Assembly (NCBI GenBank): GCA_951799425.1
Contig: OX637394.1
Location: 32,648,001-32,712,000, forward strand
Origin: Ilex aquifolium
Lineage: Eukaryota; Streptophyta; Magnoliopsida; Aquifoliales; Aquifoliaceae
Length of the DNA: 64,000 nucleotides
Direction of reading: 5' to 3'
The position numbers were made by a program, and so were the translations under genes. How positions within the stretch are numbered: the first letter of the stretch is position 1; each line of letters starts with the position of its first letter. Below are positions 32,853 through 43,988 of this stretch, in pieces. The notes below the pieces were generated by a model that saw nothing but the letters and a program-made list of their open reading frames with translations, was not told the DNA's origin and did not search any database.

Positions 32853-34378
32853 TGATGAATAGTTAAAATTAGCATCTTACCATACTTTTATAAGGCTAAT
32901 TATGTTTTGATTGAGTTTCAATGATAAAATTTCATGGAAAAAGATTGTACAAGGGCCTAAAGTCAATAAACATCAAACTTTCATGCAACACCCACGTGTT
33001 CTAGAAGAAAATTGGAGGAAGAGCAAGCAAAGCATCCACGTTCGAACGCCAATTAACGTTCGAACGCCCATCTTGAAATAATTGAGGACCCCCAAGAGAT
33101 TGCTAGGGTGATGACACATGGCATGTTGCATCTCTTCACTGTGGAGGACAAAAGCCACTTGAGTATTACGTTCAAACTCCAGTCAGCGTTCGAACGCCGA
33201 TCAAAGAAGATAGGACTCCACGTTCGAACGCCATCATACGTTCGAACGTATTTCCCAGACAGGCTACAGAATGGTTGGATTTCCATCTGGATTTTGTGGC
33301 ATTCTCTTGGACTTTAAAAACTTGATTCTGAACTTTTACCTCCTCCTCCTTGCCTATAAATACCTCCTCTTTGGACTTGTAAAGTGGAGAGATATCTTTT
33401 GGAAGAGGAAGAAACCCTGCAAAAGTACCTAGCTTTCTTCTACTTTCATTATTAGTTTTATTAGCTTCCATTGTAAAAGCTTTTTTCTTCACTTAGAGGA
33501 GTGAAACTCTTCCACCTTTCTAGATCTCTTATAGCCTTAAAAGATGGAAAGTGATTCAATCATTCTTCGTCGAAGATAGGCTCATTGTGCCATGAAGAGT
33601 GAGTAGTTCCTCATTCACTCTTTAGTAAGAGGTGATGGACATGTATAAATAATTTGGAAGTTATATTTGTGCATTTCATTTATGCTTAATGTTTTATCTT
33701 TTGATTGCTTATTGAATGATTGAATGCATCGAGCAAAGCTAAGTTACTTTGTACAACCATGAGTCATTTCTAAGACAAGATGACTCTTGGCATAGGAGGA
33801 TTCATTGGTTCTTTGCAAGTACTCCAGCTAGATCTTCATGACTACATTTTTAATCTTCACTATTTTTGTGCTTCAACTAAGAATGGAATACTAACACAGT
33901 GGTTGGATGACTAGTAGAATTACTTGCTTGTTTGTATACGGGTTGAGTCCCGATACTGACAATTCTTGGAATTCTCTACAAAGACATCGAAACCATGCTT
34001 TTAATTCCCACAGTCCATCTTTATCCTCCAATTAACTTGTTTTTGACACAGGGGTTAATTGAGTTCTCAAGTACAAATATAACAACTGAATGATTGACTA
34101 CATGTCCATATCCTCGAGCTAAAGGGTGACTTTTACATTTGAGAGAATATTTTTATTTTGTCTAGAAAATTCCTTTTGAGAGAATTTTATATTCAGTCCA
34201 GGAAATTTCATAAAGATCATAACTTCAAATCTCAAGGATTTCATTCACTTTTGGTCTCTGTCATTATTTACTCCAAAACACCAATATTAGTTCCCAATGG
34301 ATTCGACTCCGGACTTAACCGGATTATAACTACAACTTGACCGCCTACACTTGGGTGTACACATTTCGGATCAAGTCA
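32853..34378 (+). repeat. 5' LTR of element A
   Basis: TGATGAATAG...TCAAGTCA, 1526 bp. U3 has the CGTTCGAACG array (33039-33248), then TATAAATA at 33355-33362. The rest is AT-rich with no coding capacity recognised. Confidence 0.93.
33039..33362 (+). promoter_or_regulatory. CGTTCGAACG array and TATA box, 5' LTR of A
   Basis: Perfect copies start at 33039, 33057, 33187, 33221 and 33239, with a degenerate one at 33169. Pairs are 18 bp apart (33039/33057, 33169/33187, 33221/33239). Pair starts are separated by 130 and 52 bp. The last site ends ~105 bp before TATAAATA (33355-33362). Confidence 0.88.
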
Positions 34379-34384
34379 AGTTTT

Positions 34385-34402
34385 TGGCACCGTTGCCGGG
34401 GA
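34385..34402 (+). other. Primer-binding site of element A (tRNA-Asp)
   Basis: TGGCACCGTTGCCGGGGA, 6 bases after the LTR end, one base different from the Athila consensus TGGCGCCGTTGCCGGGGA. Confidence 0.93.
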
Positions 34403-34486
34403 ACCAAAAGGTTTTTTAAAGTAAAAGGTGAAAAAACATTCATTTGTTGTATATATTTTTGATTTACTGTATATAATTCTCATTTT

Positions 34487-35815
34487 ATGTCTCAGGACGA
34501 TCCACACTTTCAAAATTTTCCAGAAGAATCTATTGGGTCTATAAATCAATCTGGACCATCTTCACCTCGATCAGTGGCAGACTCTTTTGATAATAGCATG
34601 GCCAATAATGAGAGACAATGAGAGGTTCCTGAGAGAGAAGGGGAAGTTTCTAACATTCGAACTCTACGAGATTATTTGCATCCCACACAAAATAGTGTCC
34701 CCTCTTGTTTTGTTTTTCCTGCAAATGCACACCTCTTTAATGTAAACGTGGGGACAGTGCAACTACTACCTTAATTTCATGGACTTGAATCAGAAAACTC
34801 ATATCTGCATATTAAAGATTTTGAGTAGGTATGTGGAACATTCCAAGATAATTCTGAACTGGCCAAGTTGAAACTTTTTCCTTTCTCTTTAAAGGACAAA
34901 GCTAAACAATGGCTAAATTCTTTGAAAACCCATTCAATACCAAACTGGCAGGCACTACAGAATGATTTTTTCAGAAATTTTTTTTCTCTACATCGTACCA
35001 ATGCACTCAAAAGGCAAATCATGAATTTTTTGGTTAAAGAGGGAGAAACATTTTACCAATGTTGGGAGAGATTCAAGGATCTTCTCCAATCCTGCCCACA
35101 CTATGCTTTTGAGAATTGGACTTTGGTAGGATTTTTCTATCATTCTTTGCCCACTAGACTACGTCAGTTTGTTGAAATGATGGCTCAAGGAGATTTCATG
35201 GATAAAAGTCCAGATGAGGCATTCAATTTTTTTGACACCATATCTGATAGTTCTCAGATGTGGGAATCAGCCTCTCCTACCACTGTAGAAGCCAAACCAT
35301 CTACTTCCTAAGGGGGTAAGTATGTCTTGAAAGAAGATAATGACCTGAGAGCGAAAATGACTACCTTATCTCGAAAGCTTGAAGCTCTAGAGATGAAAAA
35401 GGTAAATCAAGTTGATGTTGGCCCTCCCACAGAACAAGTGTGTGGGATTTGTGCGCTGATAGGACACCCTGCTGGGGAGTGTCCTACCATTCCGGCATTC
35501 AAAGAAGTCTTATTAAAACAAAAAAATGCAATTTCCAATTTCAACAAGCTTTATTCCAACCCGTATTCTGAAACATATAATCCAGGGTAGCGGAATCACC
35601 CGAACTTCAGTTGGAGGAACACATAACCAACTCCCATGAATCCACAACAAGGTTCACAACCACCACCTCAAGGACCTCCTGCATATCAACCATACCAACC
35701 ACCACACAAGAGAAGTCTTGAGAACACATTGAATCAGTTCATGCAAAGCCAAATGAACTACAATAATCATTCCACTCAGGCTTTCAATGACTTCAAAACC
35801 CAGACCACTCAGTCT
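34487..35815 (+). pseudogene. gag of element A, part 1
   Basis: Opens at ATG 34487 (MSQDDPHFQNFPEES). Stops occur after NNERQ and before FHGLESENSY. The gag core (34868-35311) reads LFPFSLKDKAKQWLNSL and SLHRTNALKRQIMNF, typical of plant gypsy gag. A zinc knuckle CGICALIGHPAGEC lies near 35441-35482 after a coiled-coil-like Lys/Glu segment. A Gln/Pro-rich region follows, and the sequence is cut at 35815 by the solo LTR. Capsid-like particle assembly is the family role; this copy is dead. Confidence 0.88.
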
Positions 35816-38096
35816 TGTAACACCCCAAAACACACCCTGGACGGCGTTACATTCTAGAACCATTTATATCATGAGAGCACTAAAATAAACCCTTCATAAA
35901 TAAGACTTCATAAAAATCATTCATAACACTTACATCATTATCCCAAAAGAATATGTCATCTTTGGCCTTTACATTTCAAAAATCAACTAATGTAGCGCAG
36001 CGGAAATAACAAAAGAAAACTAGACTTCACAAGGTTCAAAATGAATATCCTAGTCTAGAACAAAAGTAAGCTACATCTCTAGATGTCCCACTCAGGATCC
36101 AAGTATTCCTCTAGTGAAGCCTCTCCATGGCCCGGCTCATTAGCACCGAGCTCCTCCTCTGGCACCAAATCTGAAAAATGTTCAACTGTAGGGGGTGAGC
36201 ACGAAGCTCTGTAGAAAAATTCTCCCAAACCCAAACAAGGTTTAGAAAAGTATATAAAACGGTAGGTCTCATTTCACAATTAACATATATAATATTTGAA
36301 GTAAAACCAGGACATTTAAGTAGATCTCAAGTTTAAGGAACAACAGTAATTGAATGATTAAGTGGAACCACTATACAATTAACAAACCATATCCGAATAT
36401 AATCAAATCCACCATACACTGTTTCCACAAGTTCTCACGGAATCCCATACTTCCCAAGACTCTTGTAGAAACCATCTATGGTAGAATGAACAATGACCAT
36501 TTCCAACTTTAAGCCATTTAGGAAGGGCGCCTTCCGATGCATTGTCCCATACCAATACACCGGCCAAGATGATCCAACCCATCATCCCATGTATATTGGT
36601 TCATCCCCGTACCATGTATGTTGATTGCTTCTCATGAATCTACCCAACAATTATACCTAGTCCACCAATCACAATCACAATCACAATCACAAACACTTTA
36701 GGAAAGGGGCGTCTACCATCCCAATGGCAATGACGAGTCCCTTCCCAGGAAAAGTATATCATCCCTTGTTCGAACTCCAGTGAACGATAGTGGTCGCATT
36801 ACCACATGACAACCCACTACAAGTGTTAGGAAACCATCTCCCCCCACTGGGATAGACTAACCTCTAACACTCTACGGTATCTCTCGAAGGCAATCCAAGT
36901 CCATCACAACAACCATACAAATGAGGAAACCAAAATATTCTCAATTCACCCTCAATTCCAAATAAAGACAAAATCCACAATTTTTCATTTTACAAGCATA
37001 TCTCAAAAATTCCCAAATTTATAATGTGACAATTTCAATAACCAACAAAGAAAAATACATGAGATCACAATAACATCATTTTTCTACCCAACACAAAGCA
37101 CTAAGGTTTCGAAAATCCATCATAAAGAAAGCATTCAAGAAGGAAATACATCACTCTCAAAAAATGAGGGTTTTAAAACTAGAGAAGAGATTTCATGGGT
37201 ATTAAACCCTAACTTTGTTCAAAACATGTAATCTTTGCCAAAAAGCCTAAGAGATGATGATTTCATAGCATATATATACCATTGATAGTCAAAACATACA
37301 TATATAAATACCCTAGCCTCAATGTAAGTGAGTGAGATAAAACCCCTACCTTCTTCTTCCTTAGTGTTCTTTGAGGAACTTGAAGTTTTGATCATCTTCA
37401 ATGTGTAAATCCTCTATTGATCTTGTGTTTTCCCCTTCTTTCCTTCTCTCTAAGTCTTCCTAGGGTTAGAAATGTTGAAATGATGCAAAGAGAGGCGTCC
37501 TTATGTATTTATAGGGTGAGAAATGGTCTCTTGTGCGCGATTTCTGAAACCCAGATTCGTCATTGGCGTTCGAACGTCATTAGCGTTCGAACGGTTGTTG
37601 GTCCCAGTACTTTTGTTTTTCCATCAGATAAGAGTACTGGAACGCACTTTCGTTCGAACGTTTATTCACGTTCGAACGTCGATTCACGTTCGAACGGAAT
37701 TCCTGTTTCTTCTGCAACTTCCAGTGAAGTTTTGGCATATTTAGAGATTGATTTAGAAAATTTTCGTGAGATACACTTTTATAGGCCTGGATGTATACTA
37801 TCTACTGTCCAAATTTCAGATTAATTGGAAGTCAGGATAAAAAGTTATGATCCAAACACTAAGGCAGTGTCTAAAATTCTTCTACCTAAAATATCTCTAA
37901 AATGCGATTTCACTCCAAAATACTTCCAACTTTCTACAACATACACTATTACCTCCACTAACCTTTTTTTTCTACTCTTATCATCTACGTAGCTCATGCA
38001 TACATCATTACATATATATTAGCATTTCAAAAACATAATTACGTTACTATATATCTATATACATATATAAAAGAAAATGCGGGGTGTTACAAGTCC
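35811..38096 (-). mobile_element. Tekay-like solo LTR inside gag of element A
   Basis: A single LTR (35816-38091, 2276 bp) with TGTAACACC...GGTGTTACA ends, related at both ends to the LTRs at 15652 and 21620. Flanks AGTCT (35811-35815) and AGTCC (38092-38096) are a near-perfect target duplication. Gag resumes on the other side. It arose by recombination between the LTRs of a full element. It carries a CGTTCGAACG array and TATA box that the other two Tekay-like LTRs lack. Confidence 0.9.
37506..37696 (-). promoter_or_regulatory. CGTTCGAACG array and TATA box in the solo LTR
   Basis: Five perfect palindromes start at 37567, 37584, 37651, 37669 and 37687 (steps 17, then 18/18). On the minus strand CCTATAAATACA follows (TATAAATA at 37513-37506), ~55 bp from the nearest site. 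Confidence 0.88.
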
Positions 38097-38528
38097 TTTG
38101 AGGATCTCAAAAGTCATATTCAAAAGCTGACCCAGTCGATGACCACACATGAGAAGGGCAAGTTTCCTGCCCAACCAAAACAACCACAAGGTCAATATCA
38201 TGTGGGAAATCCTTCAACCAGGGAAACCCCACAAGAACAAGCTCAAGTTGTCACTACACTGAGAAGTGGCAAGGTAATTGACAAAACTATTAGAGACATG
38301 TTAATTCCAAAGCCAAAACCTGAGTCAATCCCAGTCAATGAACCAGTTGAGCCTGAACCTGTGATTGAAAAGGAACCAGAATTGTCAAAAGAAAAAGATC
38401 CTTCGTGTCCTATTCCTGCTCTTTTTCCTCAAAGACTCAAGAAAGCACAGAAGTTGAATAACCATACAGAAATTTACAGGTTCATTCTTATGCAATCAAA
38501 CAGTTTCATTCTTATGCCAAGTTTCTAA
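38092..38528 (+). pseudogene. gag of element A, part 2 (linker)
   Basis: Continues the gag frame after the solo LTR (SFEDLKSHIQKLTQSM) into a Gln/Pro-rich region and the VVTTLRSGKVIDKTIR linker, then a Pro/Glu-rich stretch (EPVEPEPVIEKEPELSKEKD). A stop at ~38526 precedes the protease. Confidence 0.8.
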
Positions 38529-39130
38529 AAGACTTGTGCACAATCAAAAGAAGCCAAAATGTCCAGAAAAGAGCCTTCTGAACAGAACAAGCCAGCGCCA
38601 TACTCCAACACAAAACTCCTTCAAAATACAAGGATCCAGCATGTCCAACTGTGTCATCTGTCATTGGAAATTTTAGGATAGAACAAGCACTACTAGATCT
38701 TGGAGCCAGTGTCAATTTGTTCCCTTTCTCTGTCTACCAACAATTGGGTCTGAGTTAACTCAAACCCACTTGTATCGCACTCCAGTTGGCAGATAGGTCT
38801 ATCAAAGTTTCGAGGGGCATTGTTGAGGATGTCCTACTTTAAGTGGACAACTTCGTCTTTCTTGTTGACTTCATCGTCTTGGATACTCAGGCAGCAATAC
38901 ATCCAGGGAATCAAATTCTCATCATTCTTGGTCGACATTTCCTAGTAACTTCAAATGCATTAATCAATTGCAGGATTGGGGTCATGAAATTGACTTTTGG
39001 GAATATAACTCTTGAGCTTAAGATTTGCAATATTGCCAAGCACCCAGGAGAGGAAAAGGAAGTGACAGAAGTAAATTCCATTGAGACTTTGGTACTTGAA
39101 CATTTGAATGATACATTTTTGTGAAAACTC
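38529..39130 (+). pseudogene. Aspartic protease of element A
   Basis: The active-site segment reads ALLDLGASVNLFPFSVY (Asp codon at 38696-38698), the DLG form usual for Athila proteases. It continues after a stop with NFVFLVDFIVLDTQ and IILGRHFLVTSNALINC, the second half of the fold. It would process the Gag-Pol polyprotein; frameshifts on both sides disable it. Confidence 0.8.
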
Positions 39131-39499
39131 TGCTGAATCTTTTCTGTGGAAACCTATCACATCTGAGTTAATAGATGATGATCAAAGTTTACAGAGTTGC
39201 CCTGTTCATGCTGTTGGGACATGGGCACCCTAATTTGAAGAACTCTCACCAAGTGGTACAAAGCCACTCTCATCAAGTGTCAAGCCACCAAAGCTTGAAT
39301 TCAAACCTCTCCCAGCTGACCTAAAATATGCATTCTTAGGGGAGGACGAGTCATACCCAATGGTCATTTTATCTAAGCTTGCAAATTTGCAAGAGTCTAA
39401 GATGATTGAAGTCCTTAGACGCCATAAAAGCACCATTGGGTGGACCATTGCTGATTTGAAAGGTATAATCTCATTAATCTATAATCATGCTATATACCT

Positions 39500-40770
39500 T
39501 GAGGAGGAATGAAGCGACGAATGAACCCCCACTTTAAGGAGGTTGTAAGGACTGAGGTGCTCAAACTATTGGATGCAGGAATAATCATTCCCATCTCGGA
39601 TAGTAAATGGGTTAGCCCAACCCAAGTTGTGCCCAAGAAGTCTGGGGTCACAATGGTAAAAAATGATGCCAATGAATTGGAACCAACTCGAGCTGCCACA
39701 GGATGGCAGATGTGCATAGACTATCAAAAACTCAATTTGGTAACTAGGAAAGACCATTTTCCTCTTCCCTTTCTTGATCAAGTCTTAGAAAGAATTGCAG
39801 GTCATGCATTCTTCTGTTTCCTAGATGGGTTTTCTAGGTATAATCAAATTGAGATAGCACTAGATGACCAACAGAAGGATGCGGTTTGGACGTTGTAACG
39901 CTCTTGCAACATTCAAATGGTACATGTTGAGTTTGTTTAGTGACATGGTTGAGAGATTTTTGGAAGTGTTCATAAATGATTTTTTTGTATATGGTTATTC
40001 ATTTGATTTGTGTCTGACAAACCTGGACAAAATATTGATAAGATGTAAGGAAATCAATCTAGTGCTCAATTAGGAGAAATGTCATTTCATGGTAACACAA
40101 GGCATTGTTTGACATTGTGTCGTCTGAAGGCATAAAAGTTGACAAAGCAAAGATAGATTTGATTGGAAATTTGCCTACTCCCAAGACTGTTAAAGATGTC
40201 CGATCATTTCTAGGACATGAAGGGTTCTATAAGAGATTCATAAAAGACTTTAGTATCATATCAAAACCCATGTGTCATCTCCTAAGTCAGGATGTAACTT
40301 TTGTATGGAGTGAAGCATGCCAAAAAGCTTTTGATAAGCTTAAAGGTATGTTAATTTCTGCCCCAATAATGCAACCCCCTGACTAGACTCTACCCTTTGA
40401 ATTGATGGGTGATGCATGATTATGTTGTGGGAGCTGTGTTGGGACAAAGAAAAGATAAGAAGCCCTATGTGATTTACTATGCAAGCAAAACTTTGAATGA
40501 TGCTCAAATGAATTATTCCACAACTGAAAAAGAATTGTTTGCTGTGGTTTTTGCTTTGGAGAAATTTCGTTCTTACCTTGTTGGTTCATCTGTTATTGTG
40601 TTCACTGATCATGCAGCACTGAAATTCTTACTCACAAAGAAAGATGTCAAGCCATGACTCGAAAGATGGATACTCTTATTACAAGAGTTTGACCTGATCA
40701 TTAAGGATAAAAAATGAGTCGAGAATGTGGTGGCAGGTCATCTATCCAGGCTAACATATGAATTTCATAA
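39500..40770 (+). pseudogene. Reverse transcriptase and RNase H of element A
   Basis: RT begins RRMNPHFKEVVRTEVLKLLDAGII, with WQMCIDYQKLN and FLDGFSRYNQI (motif A). The YVDD-like motif is FINDFFVYGYS, where relatives have FMDDFSVYG, so one catalytic Asp is Asn. Segments NLPTPKTVKDVRSFLG and RFIKDFS mark the connection. RNase H follows (VGAVLGQRKDKKPYV, TEKELFAVVFALEKF, FTDHAALKFLL). At least five stops or shifts (for example 39896, 40071, 40384, 40655). Confidence 0.88.
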
Positions 40771-42140
40771 GGATGGGCTACCAATCAATGAAAATTTCCT
40801 TGATGAACAACTGTTCACAATCATGGAAACACCATGGTACGCGGATATTGCTAACTTCCTTGCTACTGGTATGCTTCCTCATTCCTTTACAATGATGGAT
40901 AAGAAGAAATTTATGAGGGAGGTTTGTAATTTATTCTGGGCGGATCCATACGTGTTTAAGTACTATAAGGATAAAATCATAAGGCGTTGTATCCCTAATC
41001 ATGAGCAGACAAGTAATATCTTTTTGTCATTCTGAAGCATGTGGTGGCCATTTCTCATCTAAAAAAACTGCTGCGAAAATCTTGCAGTGTGGATTTTATT
41101 GGCCCACACTTTTTAAAGTTGGCCATGCCTTGTGTATAACATGTGATAGATGTCAAAGGTTGAGAAGTATTTCTTAAAGAAACATGATGCCCTTGAACCG
41201 CATTCTGGTAATTGAAATTTTTTATTGTTGGGGCATCGCTTTTATGGGACCATTTCCCCCTTCCTTTGGCTATCTATATATTTTAGTGGTTGTTAACTAT
41301 GTATCCAAATGGGTTGAAGCAATTCTATGCCGAAATAATGATCACCAAACAGTGATCAAAATTTAAAAGAAAATATTTTGTCCAGGTTTGAAATTCCTAA
41401 ATCCATTATAAGTGATGGGGGTGCTTATTTTTGTAATCGTCCTTTTTGAAATTTGATGAAAAAGTACTTGATTTCTCATAAAATTGTAACCTCTTATCAT
41501 CCACAGACTAGTGGACAAGCTAAATTAGCTAATTGAGAGATCAAACTGATTTTAGAAAAAACGGTAAACCCGGACCATAATGATTGGTCGTTAAGACTAA
41601 CTTATGCATTCTGGGCATATCGCACTGCTTTTAAAAATAATTTTGGGCATGTCACCTTATCGATTAATCTATGGCAAGCTATGTCACCTACCTATGAAAT
41701 TGGAACGCAGAGCATACTGGGCCATTAAAACCATGAACTTTGACCTAGACAAGGCTGGAATCTCAAGAAAACTCCAAATCAATGAGTTGGAAGAGTTGAG
41801 GAATGAGGCATATGACAATGCTAAAATTGCAAAGGAAATGATGAAAGCTTTTCATGACAAAAACATAGTAAGAAAATCCTTTGCCCCTTCACAAAAAGTC
41901 ATTTTATCCAATATAAAGCTCTGCCTGTTTCCTGGTAAGTTGAGGTCAATGTGGACTGGGCCTTACATTGTCAAACAAATATTTGGAGATGGAGTAGTGG
42001 AAATGGAGAATCCATCAAATGGTAATATTTTTACTGTCAATGGTCAACGTTTGAAACCATTTTTTGAAGACTTTGTTAAAGATGTGGAAACCATTTTTTT
42101 AACAGATCCAGAATATTCCGCAGAGATTCGCGTCTGCTGA
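40771..42140 (+). pseudogene. Integrase of element A
   Basis: The zinc-binding region reads [13 protein letters not shown] and CDRCQRL. The core carries [10 protein letters not shown], where the first catalytic Asp is Ala, and VMGVL/SDGG in shifted frames. The third acidic position reads QAKLAN, as in element C. The C-terminal part is open from [11 protein letters not shown] to YSAEIRVC (41640-42140). Several stops in the core. Related to 11564-12790 along its length. Confidence 0.88.
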
Positions 42141-42893
42141 CACAAAAAAGGGTCGGGTCAGGAAAAATTCAAACCAACCCGACCTGAACAAACGCCTTTA
42201 TAAGGCCTCCAAACCCTAATCCCTTTTTCCCCATCTGTCGTTGTTCTTCTTCTTCTTCTTCTTCTTTATTCCCTTTTTCTCTTCAAACGATCCACTCTCT
42301 ACAACTCCATGGCCACACACTTCACAGACACAATCTTTTTTTTTATGTTTTTCATTTTAATTATGTATATGTGCATGGGTGTCTTTCTTCTATTTTCACT
42401 TACGCACAAGGGTTTCCATCCTAACCAAAACCTGATTTTTGTAAAGATGATTAAATTGTGTATTTTGTTTGTAGGCATCGGCAGATGAACAGATATCTAC
42501 TTTCAACCCTAACTACACTTTGCATATACTGATAAATTCGAAACATTCAGGGCAATGTTGAGTTTAGGTTGGGGGGGTGAGAACAACAGTTCATATTTTG
42601 TGCTTTTAAAAAATTTTCTTGATCGTATTGCGTATTCTGTCTTGTATTTCGTATTTATACAGTCTTTATAGTATATAAAAAAAAATTGATGATCATATGT
42701 CTTTAAGGCAGCTTCAATCTTCTTTGTGACTGGCAGACGTTAAAAAATCAGATAGGGTGTCTTAAGCTTAGCAAGCATGGATAGTAAGATTTTTTGGTTC
42801 AGTTTAGGCATTTTACGCACTTTTCCAGCTAATGTGCATTCTATGATAATAAGAAAAGCAAGATTTGTGAGAAAAACTGAAATCCAAGAATAG
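42141..42893. other. Post-integrase leader with internal purine tract
   Basis: A (TTC)n run at ~42245-42266 and an internal polypurine-like tract GGTTGGGGGGGTGAG (42567-42581). Non-coding otherwise. Confidence 0.55.
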
Positions 42894-43187
42894 AAAGCGA
42901 AACCACTGTGTGGCAGAAGCACTTTTGCTAAACGTCGTCATGTGAAAAGACTTGGTGCATGTAAACAATGTGGTAGGATCTTTCACATGAAGGAATATAA
43001 TCAGTGTTCTAATCCAATTTCTGGTCGCACACTTGATCGATTAGATTGGATAGTGTATGGGCAGAGTAAGGATTTTCCTGAGATGTCATACTATACCAGT
43101 CCTGTATTTACACGTTATGTGCAACAAGAAGTTAGAAGAGTCACTGATTGTTCGAATGACATGGAGATAAGACAAGACTCGGATTAG
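42894..43187 (+). pseudogene. Small Cys- and Arg/Lys-rich frame of unknown function
   Basis: An open frame of ~97 codons with no ATG at its start. It reads LCGRSTFAKRRHVKRLGACK then QCGRIFHMKEYNQC, then DRLDWIVYGQSKDF and a polar end. Four Cys and two His in the first 45 residues, with a basic KRRHVKR cluster, could form a zinc-binding nucleic-acid-binding module. It is not one of the standard pol domains. It may be an exon of a spliced product, since no start codon is present, or a captured host fragment. I do not recognise the family. Confidence 0.4.
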
Positions 43188-43466
43188 AATGCTTTTTGAC
43201 AAAGTTATGGAAAATCATGTTTTTTATGAAGGTTAATGGTCCGAAATTTTTTGTAAAAAATGTAAATGTCTTTTTGTTTAATGTACAAAATCTTTTTGTT
43301 GAAATAAAGATGTGGGCCAAGTAAGGAATGTCCTAAAATACCAACGAAGTTGTAGCGTGGGTAGGGACTTATCCTGAGACGCCATGATTTTCCAAGTTCA
43401 ATTTGTGCATATAGTCTTCTTTTAATATGTTTATATAAATGTGTATAAATTTTGATTTTGATTTGG

Positions 43467-43777
43467 CGTTCGAATGTCAGTTCACGTTTGAACTCCAGGA
43501 GCTCAGAGTACTTTGGCTTTTGCAGAACATCAAAAGTACTGAGAGGACCCCATGTTCAAATGCCTGATGAACGTTTGAACTAGGACCCCACATTCGAACT
43601 TCATCCTCACGTTCGAACTAGAGGAGCTTACAATACTTTGATCTCTGTAGGACATCAAAAGTACTGGAAGCAATTGTCGTTCGAACGACAGTTTAACGTT
43701 AGAACCTTCTTTTAAAATTCCTTCTATCCTCGTTCAAATGTCAGTAACATTCGAACGTTGGCTGCTTGGGTATAAAA
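43467..43777 (+). promoter_or_regulatory. Internal CGTTCGAACG array and TATA box before ORF3 of A
   Basis: Sites and near-sites start at 43467/43485, 43553/43572, 43591/43610, 43678/43697 and 43732/43748, pair steps 16-19 bp. 43678 is perfect. TATAAAA follows at 43771-43777 in GGGTATAAAAACC. The ORF3 ATG is ~212 bp downstream. The same word is used in both LTRs of this element. Confidence 0.75.
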
Positions 43778-43988
43778 ACCTGGTTCGTCTTCCCCACTTC
43801 AAAACAACCCAAAACCCTTCAAGTTCTTCAAACCCTAGATCGCCCTTTCACTACCCAAGCCTTAAATCCTCATCCCCTTTCATTTTCTACCCAAAATCAA
43901 GCATCTAAAACACATTTCCATATCCATTTCTCACATTTTAACCAAGAAATCCAACTTTTTCTTGCCCTTAAACCTCAAAAATCCGAAA

